Assembly: GCA_002102555.1 (NCBI GenBank)
Contig: MCFL01000040.1
Coordinates: 161,018-225,017 of the forward strand
From: Catenaria anguillulae PL171
Lineage: Eukaryota > Blastocladiomycota > Blastocladiomycetes > Blastocladiales > Catenariaceae
Length of the DNA: 64,000 nt
Direction: 5' to 3'
The translations under genes were made by a program, and so were the position numbers. Below, one piece after another: positions 33,901 through 46,039 of the stretch. How positions within the stretch are numbered: the stretch's first letter is position 1; each line of letters starts with the position of its first letter. The notes beneath the pieces are model-generated. The model was given only the letters and a program-made list of their open reading frames with translations. It had not been told where the DNA came from and did no database searches.

Positions 33901-36900
33901 GCGGGCGACCGATCGGTCATGATGAGTGTGCTGTATCGCCGTGCTGCTGACGACGCCGATGCCCAGCGGCTTGCTCGCGCAGCCGAGGACGACGAGGCCG
34001 GTATCGCAAACACAACTGTATGATAGTACTTCATCCACCGACAGTACGTCGTCTACGGAAACCTCGTCGGGCTCTACATCGACCACGACGACTACCACAA
34101 CCACAACACCACGACCACATCTACGACTGCTTCGTCGTCATCGTCCACGGATACCTCCACGACTTCGTCGAGCTCGACCACTTCGTCTACCACGTCCACT
34201 GGTACCACGACATCGTCCACATCCAGCTCAACAGATGGACAAACGTCGTCCAGTTCGACCACTTCTACCTCAAGCACATGGCCAACGTCCACGTCCACTT
34301 CGACTACGTTCTGGTTCTGGTTCGAGCTCGTCATCCGTCTTCATCTTCGTCTCATCTTCGTCTTCATTCGTCTTCATCGTCGTCATCGTCTTCAAGTGAG
34401 AGGACAGCCGAAGTCACCCGGACGGTGTGCCAGTGCCCACAGCCACGACGCCTCAAGTTGGAGCGACCGTTACAATCCAGCTGGTCCTCCCGAGCCCACT
34501 GCTGTTGCGCCCGTTGCTCCTGATTGATGGTCCACGGTCTTGTCCAACTGCGACACGGATCCCGTTTTCCTGGATTTGAGCGGCAGTGGTGGTGACGATT
34601 TGACCTTCAAGGCCGAGTACCTGGGGTCCGATTCCGAAATCTCCACGGCATTCACGGAGCGGTTTGGGTCCACGTCATTCCCTGATCCGTTCTTGATGCT
34701 CGACGCTGAATGGGTGACAGTTGCTGCTCCGCTCCAAGTGCGCATCACGGCCATCGAGTCCGAGTCGCAATACCAGACCCAGTACCAGACGCAGAGGACC
34801 ATCACAATCACACGGTCCAACGATGCCGTGCCCATTGCTCAACAATCGACGCCGATCCAAGTGGTTGGCTTGCAAGACGGTGTTGCCCAAGACGTCGTGG
34901 TCTCGTTCCCGGCGTGCTCGACCATCAACGTGACCCAAGTGACGCTCGCCTACAACTGGCGCCTGTTCAACGCTGCCAACGAGGTGGAAGTCGACATGAC
35001 GACGCTGCCCAACTTGGCGGGCCGCACCACGTCCCAGGTCTCGTTTGGCACGTCGACGCTCAACTATGGCAGCTACCTTTTGCGGGCCTATGTGACGTAT
35101 GCGTCGAGCACGGTGCAGTCCAACTCGCTGATCCAGATTGTTGCTGGTGACTTGACGGCCAACGTGAACGGTGGCAACTACCAAGTGGTGACGGTTTCGC
35201 AAGCCAACACGCTCAGCGTGACCATCACGGACCCCGACTCGACCGAAGCCCGTCCGCGGACCTATGTCATTTCGTGGTTGGCGTGCGCAATTGACGGCAC
35301 TGCGTGCACGGTGCAAGCCAACACGGCGACCTTTGTGGTCCCCGCCAACACGATCCCGTCGGGCCAGGGTGCCGTTTACGTTGTGCTTGTGACGGACGCC
35401 AACAATGCCAACCGGATTGCGGTCGACGGTGTGTACTTGGAGGGAACCACCGTTGTTGTGCCCAAACTCAAGCCCGGTCGCTTCCCCGAGACGCCCACGG
35501 TCTCTGCCAAGGATGACACGATTGTGTGGGTGGATGCGTTTGATGCGTCGACCAATGACGAGATTTTCGGCGATTCGTACCAGTGGTCCATTTCGCCCCG
35601 GTCGGCCGTGACAAACGTGCAATTGACTGGCCCAACGACGGATCCGTTCTACATTGCCCCCGCTGGCTTGTTTGCTGCCGGTGCCGATGTGACGCTGCGG
35701 TGCACAGTGACGGTCGGGTCTGCCTCGGTGTCGGCCGATATCCGTGTCCAGTTTGCCGGCTTGCCAGCTGGTGGGTCTCTGCGTGTGCTCAACGAAAACA
35801 CCAACCTTGCCAATGGTGTCGGTCAAGCGTTTGCCCACACTTTCAGGTTGTCGACGACGGGCTGGAATGGCGGTGCTCAGCCGTACGGTTACTCGTTTGG
35901 ATTCACCACGTCGGTCAACAATGAAGAAGAAGACAACTTCTTGTCGTTCCTTTCGTCGTCGTCGTCCGTGACGGGTGTGCGCTTCCCGGCAACGGCCACC
36001 AAGGCGTGGGTCATTTTGACAGACAATGTCGGTACTGAAGTGCGCGTCAACCAGACCTTGACCATTACCCGCCCGACGGGTCAGACTGTGGCACAAGTGA
36101 TTACCGCTGCAAACACTCAAGTCTCGACGATTCGCGCCACGATATCGTCGAGTTCCGAGGCGGCGCTTCTCCAAATCGGTGCCTTGCTCGACTTTATCGA
36201 CTTTGATGCCTTGCCAGCGACGCCCTCGGCCAGCGAGCGTGCCCAAATCATTGCCATGCAGAACCAGGCCAATGCGTGGCTCAACCAGATTGCCACGTCG
36301 CGCGGGACTGTGGATGCTGGATTCGCTGCTCGCTCGGCGTCCATGCTGACCAACATTGATCTGGGTGCCGTTTCGAGCGATGCGACGCAATTGACCAACA
36401 CGCTCAACTTGCTCACGTCGACCATCAACGGTGCGGCGGTTGGCAAGGGTGGCAAGGCCGTGTCTGCGGATCCCAAGGTGACTGGGCAAATGGCCGGCGT
36501 GGTTGACGACTTGCTCGACCGGACCTTTGCGAGCCAGCCCACTACATTGCGTCGTCGCGACGATGCCCACTCGCCGCTGCGTCGCCGTCAGGTCAACACC
36601 GAGACGCAGTTGCGTTCGTCGGTGGCCGGGCTCTTGCAAGGTTCGGTTGCCGGTGACACGTGCCGGTCCTCGGGTGTTGCCCGCACGGTCACGAGTCGGA
36701 CTGGGTCCTTCTTGGGCAACGTGCGTCGCATTTCGCCCACGGCCAACACGAGTGGTGACTCTGCGCGTACGGTCGGCAACTTTGTGGCCACGCTGCCCGC
36801 TGTCGGCCTCCCTGCAGGCTCGTGCTTGGACTCGCACATGGTTCAATGGCGTCAAGCACGCAACTCGCAGGTCGCATCCAACAAGATTGTATCGCGTGGT

Positions 36901-37341
36901 GTGCTTTCCGTCAACACATACAACTCTGGTAGCACAACTGCCGGTCCCAACGTCTCTTCACGCCTTATTCGCTACGTGTCCAACAACTTGCTTGCTCTTC
37001 CGGCCAACCACCGCGCCGACTGTGTACAGTTCTCAGGCAACGCTTGGACGTCGACTGGGTGCACGACCGTGAGCCGTTCCGGAACCTCGGTTACGTGCGA
37101 CTGCCCCTTGTCGTCGTCGGACTTTGCGGTTCAAGCTGTCCCCGTAACGACCGGAACGACTACCACTACCAGTGGGACGACCACGGCGACTGGCACTGGG
37201 ACAGGCACGCCGACGCCGACACCACCGGCTGAGGGCGGGTCCAACGCTGGTGCAATTGCCGGTGGTGTGGTTGGCGGTGTGGTTGGTGTTGGTGCCATTG
37301 GCGGTGGTTTGGCGTACATGCGCAAGCGCCGTGCTGGATAA
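30941..37341 (+). pseudogene. Second copy of the giant GT/REJ membrane protein gene, frame broken
   Basis: Direct duplicate of 4594-11787. Exons 1-3 are open: 30941-31054 (MAPPPSSSGEAAAKQPLLPD), 31159-31305 (signal-anchor helix), 31590-31770 (EGF-like CSGRG, CLCDIGYAGIDC); exon 4 starts at 31878. Single-base losses near 32145, 32435 and 32598 together restore frame; further breaks lie near 33113, 33300 and 33365, with a stop at 34021 at the head of the stalk. The stalk differs (Thr-run rich, shorter, other frames) and the last intron of copy 1 appears absent. From about 34540 the REJ-to-C-terminus part is open to 37341, ending YMRKRRAG. Some blocks are nearly identical to copy 1 and others are clearly diverged. 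Could be a pseudogene or damaged by sequence error. Confidence 0.75.
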
Positions 37342-37767
37342 GAGCGTTTTTGTTGCTTCTCGATTTATGTACCGGCCAAACAAAGCGTTTGTGTAAGTTT
37401 TTTCGTGTTCTGCCTCGTGTTTTCTGACATGTGTTTTGTCTGTCTTTTGTTTTTTTTTTCCCACTCCTGTCGCCGACTTTCGTCTTGTCCGCTTCTTCTT
37501 TGATGCCTTGGCGTCTTGTCATTCCTGAATTTATTTTTGTCATTGAATCTTTTGTGCTCTTTCGCCTCGTCATTTTGTCAACTGAATGGAATGAAATATT
37601 TAACGATTCATTTCTTGTCCTTTCCGAGGGAGATCCAAGTCAATTGCCAACATGCCAAAACACATTGGTTTACGGAATTCACAATCTTGGTTCAAAAGAG
37701 CCACACACACACACACACACACACGGTATCCTCCCCTCAGGGCCTCAGCTGCCAGTCCTGGCCACTC
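37342..37767. other. Convergent 3' flanks with a CA microsatellite
   Basis: T-rich sequence between the giant gene copy 2 and the ABC gene, including about eleven CA units at 37702-37724. No gene seen. Confidence 0.6.
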
Positions 37768-38952
37768 TCAATACCTCCAACCATTCGAGCTAAACGACTG
37801 CGCAGCACTCGAGACGGTCACACCCGCACCCACGGGCACGCCACCGGATGACAAGCCATCGGCTCCGCGGTAAACAGGGTAACAAACGGTACTGCTGCCA
37901 CCGCCAATGCCACTCCAACTCGTGGTGCCGGTATCCTGGCCGTGGCCATCGGAATCGGACCCGGATCCAGACTGCAGAGCAGACTTGTCCAATCGCAGCA
38001 CATGGGTGGCCACTCGCTGCATTTGCACTTCCGAGTGCGTGACCCACAAGCACGATCCTTGGCGTTTGAGCATATCTTCGACGAGCAACGTGGATGTGGG
38101 GTCCAGTGCTGATGTGGGTTCTGGATGAGAGCATTTAGGTGTGTGAGCATGGTTGAGGATCGTGATGCCCATGTATGAGCAGGTTGGATGAGTGAGGTCC
38201 AGGCAGGTAAACATCGAGTACACATACCATCCAGTAGCAATAAGTCTGGGTTGGTACCAACGCCAATTGCAAGCATGATGCGCTGTGCCTCGCCGCCAGA
38301 CAGTTCCGTGAATGATTTTTCCCAAAGGGACGAGGGCACATTCCATTGCTCTGCAATCTCGACCTATTTTTAATCAAAGGGGGATTAAAACAAGGAGCGA
38401 GTGTGACATGACGAAGTCGGTCAACGTATGAATATATACTTACTGGATCGCGCAACTTTGATGCTCGAGATTTCTGGGCGGCAAACGAGGTGATTTCGTC
38501 CCAGTATTCGAGGGGCGAGATGCGTTGGAGTGGCGGGCGTTGTGGGACGTATAGGACTCGGCTGTGCATCCATACAGGAACGGTGGAATGCAGGTGCAGG
38601 TTAGAATACATGTAGCCGTCGAAATTGATGATGGAGTAGGTCCTTACCTTCGCCATTGCGGAATGCCGTACTCGGCAGGAGTTCTGCACCGGACGTCGTC
38701 CAAATGTGAGAGTGTGAGCACCAAAGCATGTTCGGGAAAACATGAGAGGAATCAAGAAACACACTTTCCGTCCAGTTTGACGGTGCCGTAATCAAAGGAA
38801 TCCAAGCCGGCAATGCACTTGAGAAGAGTCGACTTGCCCGTCCCGGACGGCCCCATGATGGCAAGGATGACGGGCGACAGGACAGCATCGAGGTCGAGGC
38901 ACACGTTGGCAAAGAGCGGGGATTTGGAGGCGTTGTCGAGTTGGAAGCGCAT
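37768..38952 (-). CDS. ABC transporter ATP-binding protein, single NBD (FetA/YbbL or STAR1-like)
   Basis: Soluble ATPase subunit that would power a separate membrane subunit; substrate unknown. Five exons join in phase: 38952-38765, 38683-38648, 38561-38444, 38363-38228, 38120-37768 (276 residues). All motifs are present in order: Walker [11 protein letters not shown]-loop YVPQRPP, signature LSGGEAQRI, Walker B plus D-loop LLLLDEPTSALD (split by the last intron inside DE), H-loop WVTH. The compact single NBD with PQWRR before the Q-loop recalls the FetA/YbbL and plant STAR1 group. The C-terminus has an unusual Ser/Gly-rich tail of about 60 residues. No permease gene is nearby. Exon 2 is only 36 nt. 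Confidence 0.85.
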
Positions 38953-39425
38953 GTTGACTCGGAGTTTTATGCATGTATCTCAATCGGGGCTTGAAATGAG
39001 GAGGGAGGAGACTCATGGAGACGGCTGAAGGGTACAGGTCGAAGGGTGAAGGGGTGAAGGGGTGAAGGGGTGTGGGAATCATGCCCTGTGGTCAGTCACA
39101 CGATGGGCTGGGTTGGGACCAGATGATTTCATGCACTTTGTAAATAGATTCATGACAGCATACATCAATCAATTCATTGTACGGTACGATGTTTGATGTT
39201 ATGATATTTTTGTGTCTTGAATCCCAATTCACGGTCCATCTGCAGTCAAAGTCCTGCAGCCAATGAGAAATCTAATGAGAGGTCGATCGCCCGCGGATCG
39301 GAGTGCCGAAACTCTTGACATATGTACATACATGCATTGATACTTATGGTAAATATGTATTGCTTCGACCATCGCCTCTTTCTCGAATAAGCACTCGACG
39401 CAATCTGCACTCCACACGGGCTAAA
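38953..39425. other. Divergent upstream region of the ABC and CDC73 genes
   Basis: About 470 bp between divergent starts; carries a GAAGGGGT-type minisatellite at 39041-39075. No gene seen. Confidence 0.5.
39041..39075 (+). repeat. 8-bp minisatellite
   Basis: Four tandem units of GAAGGGGT (first one shorter). Confidence 0.8.
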
Positions 39426-40910
39426 ATGGCTGACATGGGTCCTTCCGCCAATCCGGCACACGTCCTCGCCACCTTCCGGTCGCTCACGCTGGCCCAGGGC
39501 GGTGGTGCTCAGGGTGCGCAAGCTCTGTGCCCGCTGCCCATGGTGATCGCTCCTGCCGACTCCCCGACCGACGACATTGCCCAGGCGACCCATGCACTAC
39601 TCCCGCCAGAAAACGCCCACATCCCGCTCGACCTCCCGCTCCCGCTATGGTCCTCCAAGGCCGGTCTAGGCCAAGTCACGCTTCGCTCCTTGCTTGTCCT
39701 GTGGGCAATGCGCTCGTCGGCTTTCGGCGAATACATGATGAACACGGCCATGCGCGGCGGACCCAAGGCGGCTAGCGTCACTGCCCCGGAACGTCAAGAA
39801 ACGCTCGCGTGGCTCCGCGGCGAAAAGGACGGGTGCAAGCTCATTGAGCAATGGGTCGCCCACATGGGCACACAAGCACCCACATCGGCATTCTCGGCAA
39901 CTGTGGGCGTTGACGCTGCGGGTGGAATGATGGGTGCAGACGACCCCATGGACGTGGACCACCACCAACCCAGTGCACCCACGGCTCCTTCCGCCAGTCG
40001 CGGCCTTGTTCCATCCAGCACCTCCACCACAGCTTCCGCTGGCCGTCAAGTGATGGACGATCACGTTGCACCAACCAGTGCATCATCAACTGTCAAGACA
40101 CTCCGATCCTCCGATATCGAGTACACGCAACGTTCACGCCTCACCTACTTGACTGCCCCCAACGCCAAAGACTTTTCGTACCTCGTCAAAATCACCCACG
40201 ATCCGCTGGTTCGCGGCAAAGCCGCACCAAAACCCTCCCACGCCAACGGCTCTTCATCCTCATCTGCACCCGCATCCAAACACCGCTCGTCCTCTCGATC
40301 ATCCACCGGCGCGGGCAGCTCCTTGTCGTCAGCCGCCACATCGGCCAAATCCGACCCAATCATCCTGGTTCCGCCGGGCCTCAACTCGCTGCTCACCATG
40401 TACAATGTGAAATCCCTTCTCGAGGATGCCAAATTCACGCCCACGGATCAAGCGCGTCTGGCCTTTGACAAGAAGCCCACGCTGCTTGAAATCCACCGCA
40501 AAGCGGCCGACCCGGGCTCCTCCTCCTCCTCCTCGTCGTCCTCCACACTGGTCTCGGGCACCTCGAGTGGTGGCGGGTCTGGTGGGCCTTGGAAGGTCCT
40601 TGTCATGGACTCGCCGGACAGGCTACAAACGGCGGCTGACTGGGACCGCGTGATTGCCGTATTTGCCGGCGGCATGGCGTGGCAATTTGACGGGTGGCGG
40701 TGGAGCAACGCGGTGGATTTGTTTGGCAAGGTGCGCGGATATCACTTGCGCATGCATGACGAGCAGGTGCCGCCCAGTGTTCAAGGGTGGAACGTGAAGC
40801 ATTTGGTAATGCATCGCACCAAACGTCATTTGGATTTGCCCGTCGTGTTGGAGTTTTGGACCGATTTGGAGCGCTGGGTCAGGGGGCATAAGCCGCATTT
40901 GTTGCCGTGA
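39426..40910 (+). CDS. CDC73: Cdc73/parafibromin, Paf1 transcription-elongation complex subunit
   Basis: Nuclear subunit of the Paf1 complex, which travels with RNA polymerase II and promotes histone modification and elongation. Single exon, 494 residues from ATG 39426 (human parafibromin is 531); the open frame continues upstream, but this is the first convincing ATG (MADMGPSANPAHVLATFRSL). The N-terminal part resembles the Cdc73 N-domain (LPLPLWSSKAGLGQVTLRSL). The C-terminal Ras-like Cdc73 domain is clear: PIILVPPGLNSLLTMYNVK, LLEDAKFTPTD, DWDRVIAVFAGGMAWQFDGW, VDLFGKVRGYHLRMHDEQVP, RHLDLPVVLEFWTDLERWV. A Ser-rich linker lies between. Intact and single-copy in this window. Confidence 0.95.
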   Translation: MADMGPSANPAHVLATFRSLTLAQGGGAQGAQALCPLPMVIAPADSPTDDIAQATHALLPPENAHIPLDLPLPLWSSKAGLGQVTLRSLLVLWAMRSSAFGEYMMNTAMRGGPKAASVTAPERQETLAWLRGEKDGCKLIEQWVAHMGTQAPTSAFSATVGVDAAGGMMGADDPMDVDHHQPSAPTAPSASRGLVPSSTSTTASAGRQVMDDHVAPTSASSTVKTLRSSDIEYTQRSRLTYLTAPNAKDFSYLVKITHDPLVRGKAAPKPSHANGSSSSSAPASKHRSSSRSSTGAGSSLSSAATSAKSDPIILVPPGLNSLLTMYNVKSLLEDAKFTPTDQARLAFDKKPTLLEIHRKAADPGSSSSSSSSSTLVSGTSSGGGSGGPWKVLVMDSPDRLQTAADWDRVIAVFAGGMAWQFDGWRWSNAVDLFGKVRGYHLRMHDEQVPPSVQGWNVKHLVMHRTKRHLDLPVVLEFWTDLERWVRGHKPHLLP

Positions 40911-42104
40911 CGGATCGAGTGAGTCTTGTCGCTCGTCATGTTTGCTCATGTCGCGGTCATTGGCTTTTGGGTTGGTATTAGTAATATAATACTGGATAGA
41001 GGAATGCATTTGTTGATGTTCAAGTCAGTGTCACTTGAGCCTGCTTTAAGTTGTACAGTTGGGACATACGACATAGGTACTTGCAATTACAGGAGCGCAA
41101 GGTTACCGCGACACAGCAACGATTCTTGCAGAACGTCGCTGTTTGTACATATGCCTTGTGTTGCTCATGGTCAGATTTCGGACATGCTTGACAAGCCGAT
41201 TCGCCCACACACAACGGCAGTCTGCACCGGGGACCGCGGTCGATCAGTGTGAGTGGACCGCACGCAGTCGCTGCGCAATGGCGTTGGAACTAAATCTTTC
41301 TGGGTGGCCATATGCATGGGCCCGGTTCAACGGCCGCGTGACCCAAAGTTGCGTTGTCCAACGTAAACATGGGCGATTTCGGTCGACCAACATCATTGTC
41401 CACCGTGATTATTGATCGAGAGTGAGTCAAAACACCACATTTTTGAAACGCATGAGCTGCTGCGGAAGTGAGGTGGGCGGAAATCCGCGCATGTTGTGAG
41501 TGGTTTCCGACGACGCGACGCGTTGCCTGCGTGCACCGAAAAGCATGCATGGCTTAGAACATCGCAGCCCGAAAAATCCAAAAATCAAGCGCGATTTATG
41601 GCCGACACCACTCAGCAGAAGCGACCAAAGTGAACAGTGAACTCAACTGGCGTGGAGAGATCCCGTGGAACCCGTGTGATTTCGTGATTAATGATCGGCG
41701 GGCTGAGAGGCGCTTGAACACTTTGGCGCATGCCGCACTGGTACCCAACTCATACGTTCGCAAGCACAACGCACAACGCACATCGCATTTGGCCTGGCCA
41801 TGGCCATTTCCGATGCAGTGGTGACATTAGACTTTTCCACATTCCACATTGTTGAAGAGCACTTGCTCCTGCACTTTGAATCTTCTCTCTCGCCTCCGAC
41901 AGCTGTAGTCGGCTCTCTCCACACTCTAGCGACCTCTCCCATAGACGACACCCACGCAGCATTCAGCATTCATTTTCGTTTGCGTGTCTCGCACTCAGCG
42001 CCCTGCCCTTCTCGAAGCCATTTCCATCGTTCCCTCGCACACTCGCAGTTTGTACTTCCCATCGGCGCCAACGTCACGATAGACCCTTTTCCATCCACGT
42101 CACC
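40911..42104. other. Intergenic region, 1.2 kb
   Basis: Between CDC73 and the dehydrogenase-like gene on the same strand. No gene, repeat or RNA structure I can support. Confidence 0.5.
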
Positions 42105-45100
42105 ATGACTGCTGCACCCACTGCCACAGCACGGCGCCGTGCGTCGTGCTCTGCCCAGCAGCAACGGTCGTCTTCACGCCTTGTGGTCATTGCCGCCGTC
42201 ATGGCTGTGGCCCTGCTTGCCGCCTCGTGCGCTCATGCACAGGATTCAACGGCAACGGCCCAGTCTCGCGACCCGGATTTCGCCCTCTTCCCACTGTGGG
42301 ACCGCATTTCCACACCGGTCGGTGTCCGGTTTGCCCCCAAGACGGGCGAGGTGTTCATTCCGTCTCGCTCGGGCATGATTTTCTATGCAAAGGACGTCAA
42401 GGCTGCTCGGCCCATCAAGGTTGGCGACATGTACGTTACGATTCCTATCGACTTGGACTTGTTTGCTGTGTTTTGGACTGGAATGGAGGGATGGATGGGA
42501 GCTAACACCCTGCACTCCGTCTTCACCATCTCGACTTGTAGCACCAAGGACGTCTTCAACAACTTTGACCGCGGCCTCACGGGCCTCGCCATCCATCCCG
42601 ACTTTCCTCAACGCAATGAAATCTATGTCCTTTACGGCCGTGATGCCACTGTCAGCGACACGACCACGCCCAAGTGGCAAGACATTTGCCCCTCTGGCTT
42701 GTGCGAGGGCTCGAGCGCCGTGGGCCGCCTGCAATGGGACAAGGATACGCAGCAGCTCACAAACTTGACCAACATTGTCGTCGACTGGTGTATCATGACC
42801 ACCACCCATCAAGTCGGTGACCTGCATTTCGATAACAATGGCAACCTCGTCATCAGTTCTGGCGACCAGACCCTCTTTGACAACGGCCTCAACTTTGGCG
42901 AGGCGCCCAACGTTTGCCCCGCCGCATCCAAGTCGGACCCGGAATCAGGCGGCTCATTGCAAGCCTTGTCGCTCGGCAACCCTGTTGGCAAAGTCGTCTT
43001 CATCTCCAAGGGCGATCTCGACGCATGGACCGCCGACAACTCCAAGAAACCGTCGCTGCGCCCGCACGCCCTTGGTTTCCGCAACCCGTACCGTTTCTCG
43101 ATTGACCGCGAAACCAACGACATTTATCTCGGCGACGTTGGCTTTGCCGACTGGGAAGAGCTCAACAAGCTCGACCCGATTGTTGGCGACTCGACGCCCA
43201 ACGACAAGATCAAGAACTATGGGTGGCCCTGTCTCGAGGGCCAATGAACACGCCCACGGCCGAAAACCGCAACTTCAAAAAGTGCAGCGATATTTACCAA
43301 GGCCGGGTCAAGGCCGAGCAGGCCATTTTCCAGTACGACCATCGCCAGACGTTCGGTGATGTGCCCAACACGTCTGGTGGCCAGTCGGCCATTACCGGTG
43401 TCGCTGTGTACCGTGGCAACGACTTGCCCGATTCGTACAAGGGCTCTGTATGGTTTACGGATTACACTCGTCAAGCTACTTGGTACACTTCTTCCCCTCT
43501 TTGACCGGCTCTCATTCCATGACCTGACTTGATGACGCGCCTTTCAACAGGGTGATTCGCCGCAAGGATGGCAAGCTTGACACGGGCGACATCAAGATGA
43601 TGATTTCCGGCATCCAAGAAGGCGTCGACCTCACATTTGGCCCTGATGGCGCATTATACCTGACCCAAGTCTGGGAAGGCCGTATTTGGAAGTACCAGTA
43701 CGTCAAGGGGAAGGGTGTGCCGCCCATTGGCCGTATCCGCACCTCGCAGGTTTGGGGCCCCACACCGCTCTCTGTCCAATTCAATGCCTCGTCGTCGGTC
43801 GACCCGCTGCGCGGCAACCTCAAGTACGAGTGGTCGTTTGATGGCTCCGACAACTTTAGGGACCTGGGACCGGCACCCTCCAACAGGTTCTCCAACAAGG
43901 TCAAGGACGGCCAGGTCGTCAAGCTCAGGCTCACGTCCGATAAGCCAAACGGTGGATCGTCCATCACCGAGGTGCGCGTGTTCCCTGGCTTGAGTTTGTC
44001 GGCCGACATTACGCTCAACCAGGGCAACTACACGTTTGCCGTGGGTGACGAGGTCAAGTTTTCGGCTGTTGTCAAGACCGAGTCTGGTGCAGCAATTCCA
44101 AAGGAGCGTGCGTCGTGGACCATGCTCATTGCCCATTGTTATCCTGGTCCAGAGTGTCGCAGGTATGGTTCAATTTTCTCCTTTTTTATTCTTCGAGACT
44201 CGGGGTGTTGACGTATTTTTTTTCACTGATGCAGGGAGGCCAAATCATGCCACTCCCATCTCGTCAACACCTTCGAGGGCACGCTCGATGGCAAGCTCGC
44301 CAGTCCCGACCACGAGTACCCCTCCTTCCTCACGCTCCAACTCGACGCAACCCACCCTGACGCGCCCGAGCTCCGCATTCCGTTTGTCCGCACCATGACC
44401 CCGCGCGCCGTTACCATCAACATGGAAACTAAGCCTGAAAGCCTCTACATCCTCAGCAACCTCATCGAGTGCCGCGCGCCTTGCGAGTACACGGGTCTTG
44501 AAAAGGGTACCTTGACGCTCGATCTGGCCAAGGAGCAGATGAACGAGAACCGCCAAGCGTTCCGGTTCACGGGCTGGTCCACGGCCTCGGGCAACGCCCC
44601 CGTGCAGCCCGGATCCAGCAAAGGCGATAACGACCCGCGTCGTGTCGTGCTTCTGGCTCAGAATAACACGCGGTTGGTGGCCAACTTTGAGCCATTCAAC
44701 TTGCCCGTCGCGCCCGAGGCACAGGCCGCGCCCGCGCCAACCGATGTGCTGGGTACTGGCGGGTGGCGCAAGTGCCAAGTGTCGTGGAAGGCCCCCAAGG
44801 ATTTGCCCCCCGGCGTCAACATCACAAACTACATTGTGTACTTCCGCGAGACCAAGTTTATGCAAAAGGAGCCGCCTGGCCAGTTCCGCACGCACATGTT
44901 GCCCGCGACCACCACGTCGTGGGATTTCATCAACGTGGACGTTGGCTCGCGGTGCGAGTTCCAAATTGCGTCCGTGTCGAGCGCTGGCGAGGGTCGCCGG
45001 TCAGAGATCAAGGGATTCTATGCTCAAGTTGCGCCGCCCACCGAGGTGTTTGATTGCCCCGAGCGCCAGTGCAAGTACAAGGGTGCCTTGCTCGACGATT

Positions 45101-45743
45101 GGAACCATCCGTACCAGCCCAAGAACTTGCTCAACTTGCTTCAAGAGCATGACGGTAAGAGTTACGAGACATTCAATGTCCAGGACAACCAAATGATTAT
45201 CAAACCCCGCGCCGATGCTCTCAAGGACTTCTACTTTTACTCGCTCATTGTGGACCCTGCTGTACGCTTCTTCGACTTGTCTTTGTTCGTCACTCCTCAT
45301 GCATCGTCTAACTTTTCCCCTTCTTCCGATACCAGGTTCGCTGCTTCCCCGCCGACATTTACTTTACGCATCTGTACTTCAAGGTGACCGCCCCCAAGGG
45401 TGCCGACTTTGACATCACGCTCCACTCCAAGGCTCCAGGATGCAAGGAGTACCTCGAAAAGAAGTTTGTCAAGGTGTCCGCGTATGCTGCCATGGACGGC
45501 ACGCAAAAGGAGATTCGCATTCCCCTCAAGGACTTGACACCCAACCCGCGCAACATTGTGTCCGTGTCGATGCAAGGCTTCAACATGGCGGTCGATTACC
45601 TCTTTGACGACCTTGGCTTCATCAACTTGTGCGAGTTCCGCCCGTCGCCCGCCACACGCCACGGCGTGTTCTCGGACCCCAAGTCGCTCGTCACAACCGG
45701 CGCAGGTCTGATTGCTGGCGCATGCGCAGCCATGCTTGTGTGA
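42105..45743 (+). CDS. Secreted glucose/sorbosone dehydrogenase-like protein with PKD-like and FN3-like domains and probable GPI anchor
   Basis: Five exons: 42105-42430, 42542-43482, 43551-44162, 44235-45261, 45336-45743. The N-terminus has a hydrophobic signal (VVIAAVMAVALLAASCAHA). The beta-propeller of the PQQ-dependent sugar dehydrogenase/HHIP-like family follows: FNNFDRGLTGLAIHPDF, HQVGDLHFDNNGNLVISSGD, PHALGFRNPYRFSID, EGVDLTFGPDGALYLTQV. Next a PKD-like segment (FNASSSVDP, YEWSFDG), an FN3-like segment (GWRKCQVSWKAP, ITNYIVYFRE, FQIASVSSAGEG), and a carbohydrate-binding-like end. The C-terminus is a short hydrophobic stretch (GAGLIAGACAAMLV), suggesting a GPI anchor. The 42431-42541 intron is 111 nt, a multiple of three without stop, and is recognised because it splits FNNFDRGL-family sequence. 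One frame change near 43236-43246 (YGWPCLEG to MNTPTAEN) lies inside conserved sequence, so one base is probably lost or gained. Confidence 0.8.
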
Positions 45744-46039
45744 GCAAACTGTGCGGCTCCTTTTTCTGGCCTGATTTTCTTTTTCGAACCTGTACTCGTT
45801 AGTCGTTTTGTAAACAACGTTTGCCTCACCCAAAGATCATTCCACCCCCGTCTTCTCCACTCCCTCTCACAGCACTTGATCTCATTTGTGTCATTGCACT
45901 CTTTGCGATATATCTTCTCCTACTCATCATACATACATCCGTTCATTGTGTTTCTTCTTCTGGCGCACTGCAGTGCAAATGGTATTGCAGTGGTTTACTA
46001 ATTTATGGACCTGATTGCTAACAACATATTCAACGTAAG

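Noticed and set aside
39041-39075. GAAGGGGT repeats as telomeric sequence
   Set aside because: Only four units, internal, and between two ordinary genes.
41310-41345. GGTTCAACG resembling a tRNA B box
   Set aside because: No matching T-stem, acceptor stem or A box around it.
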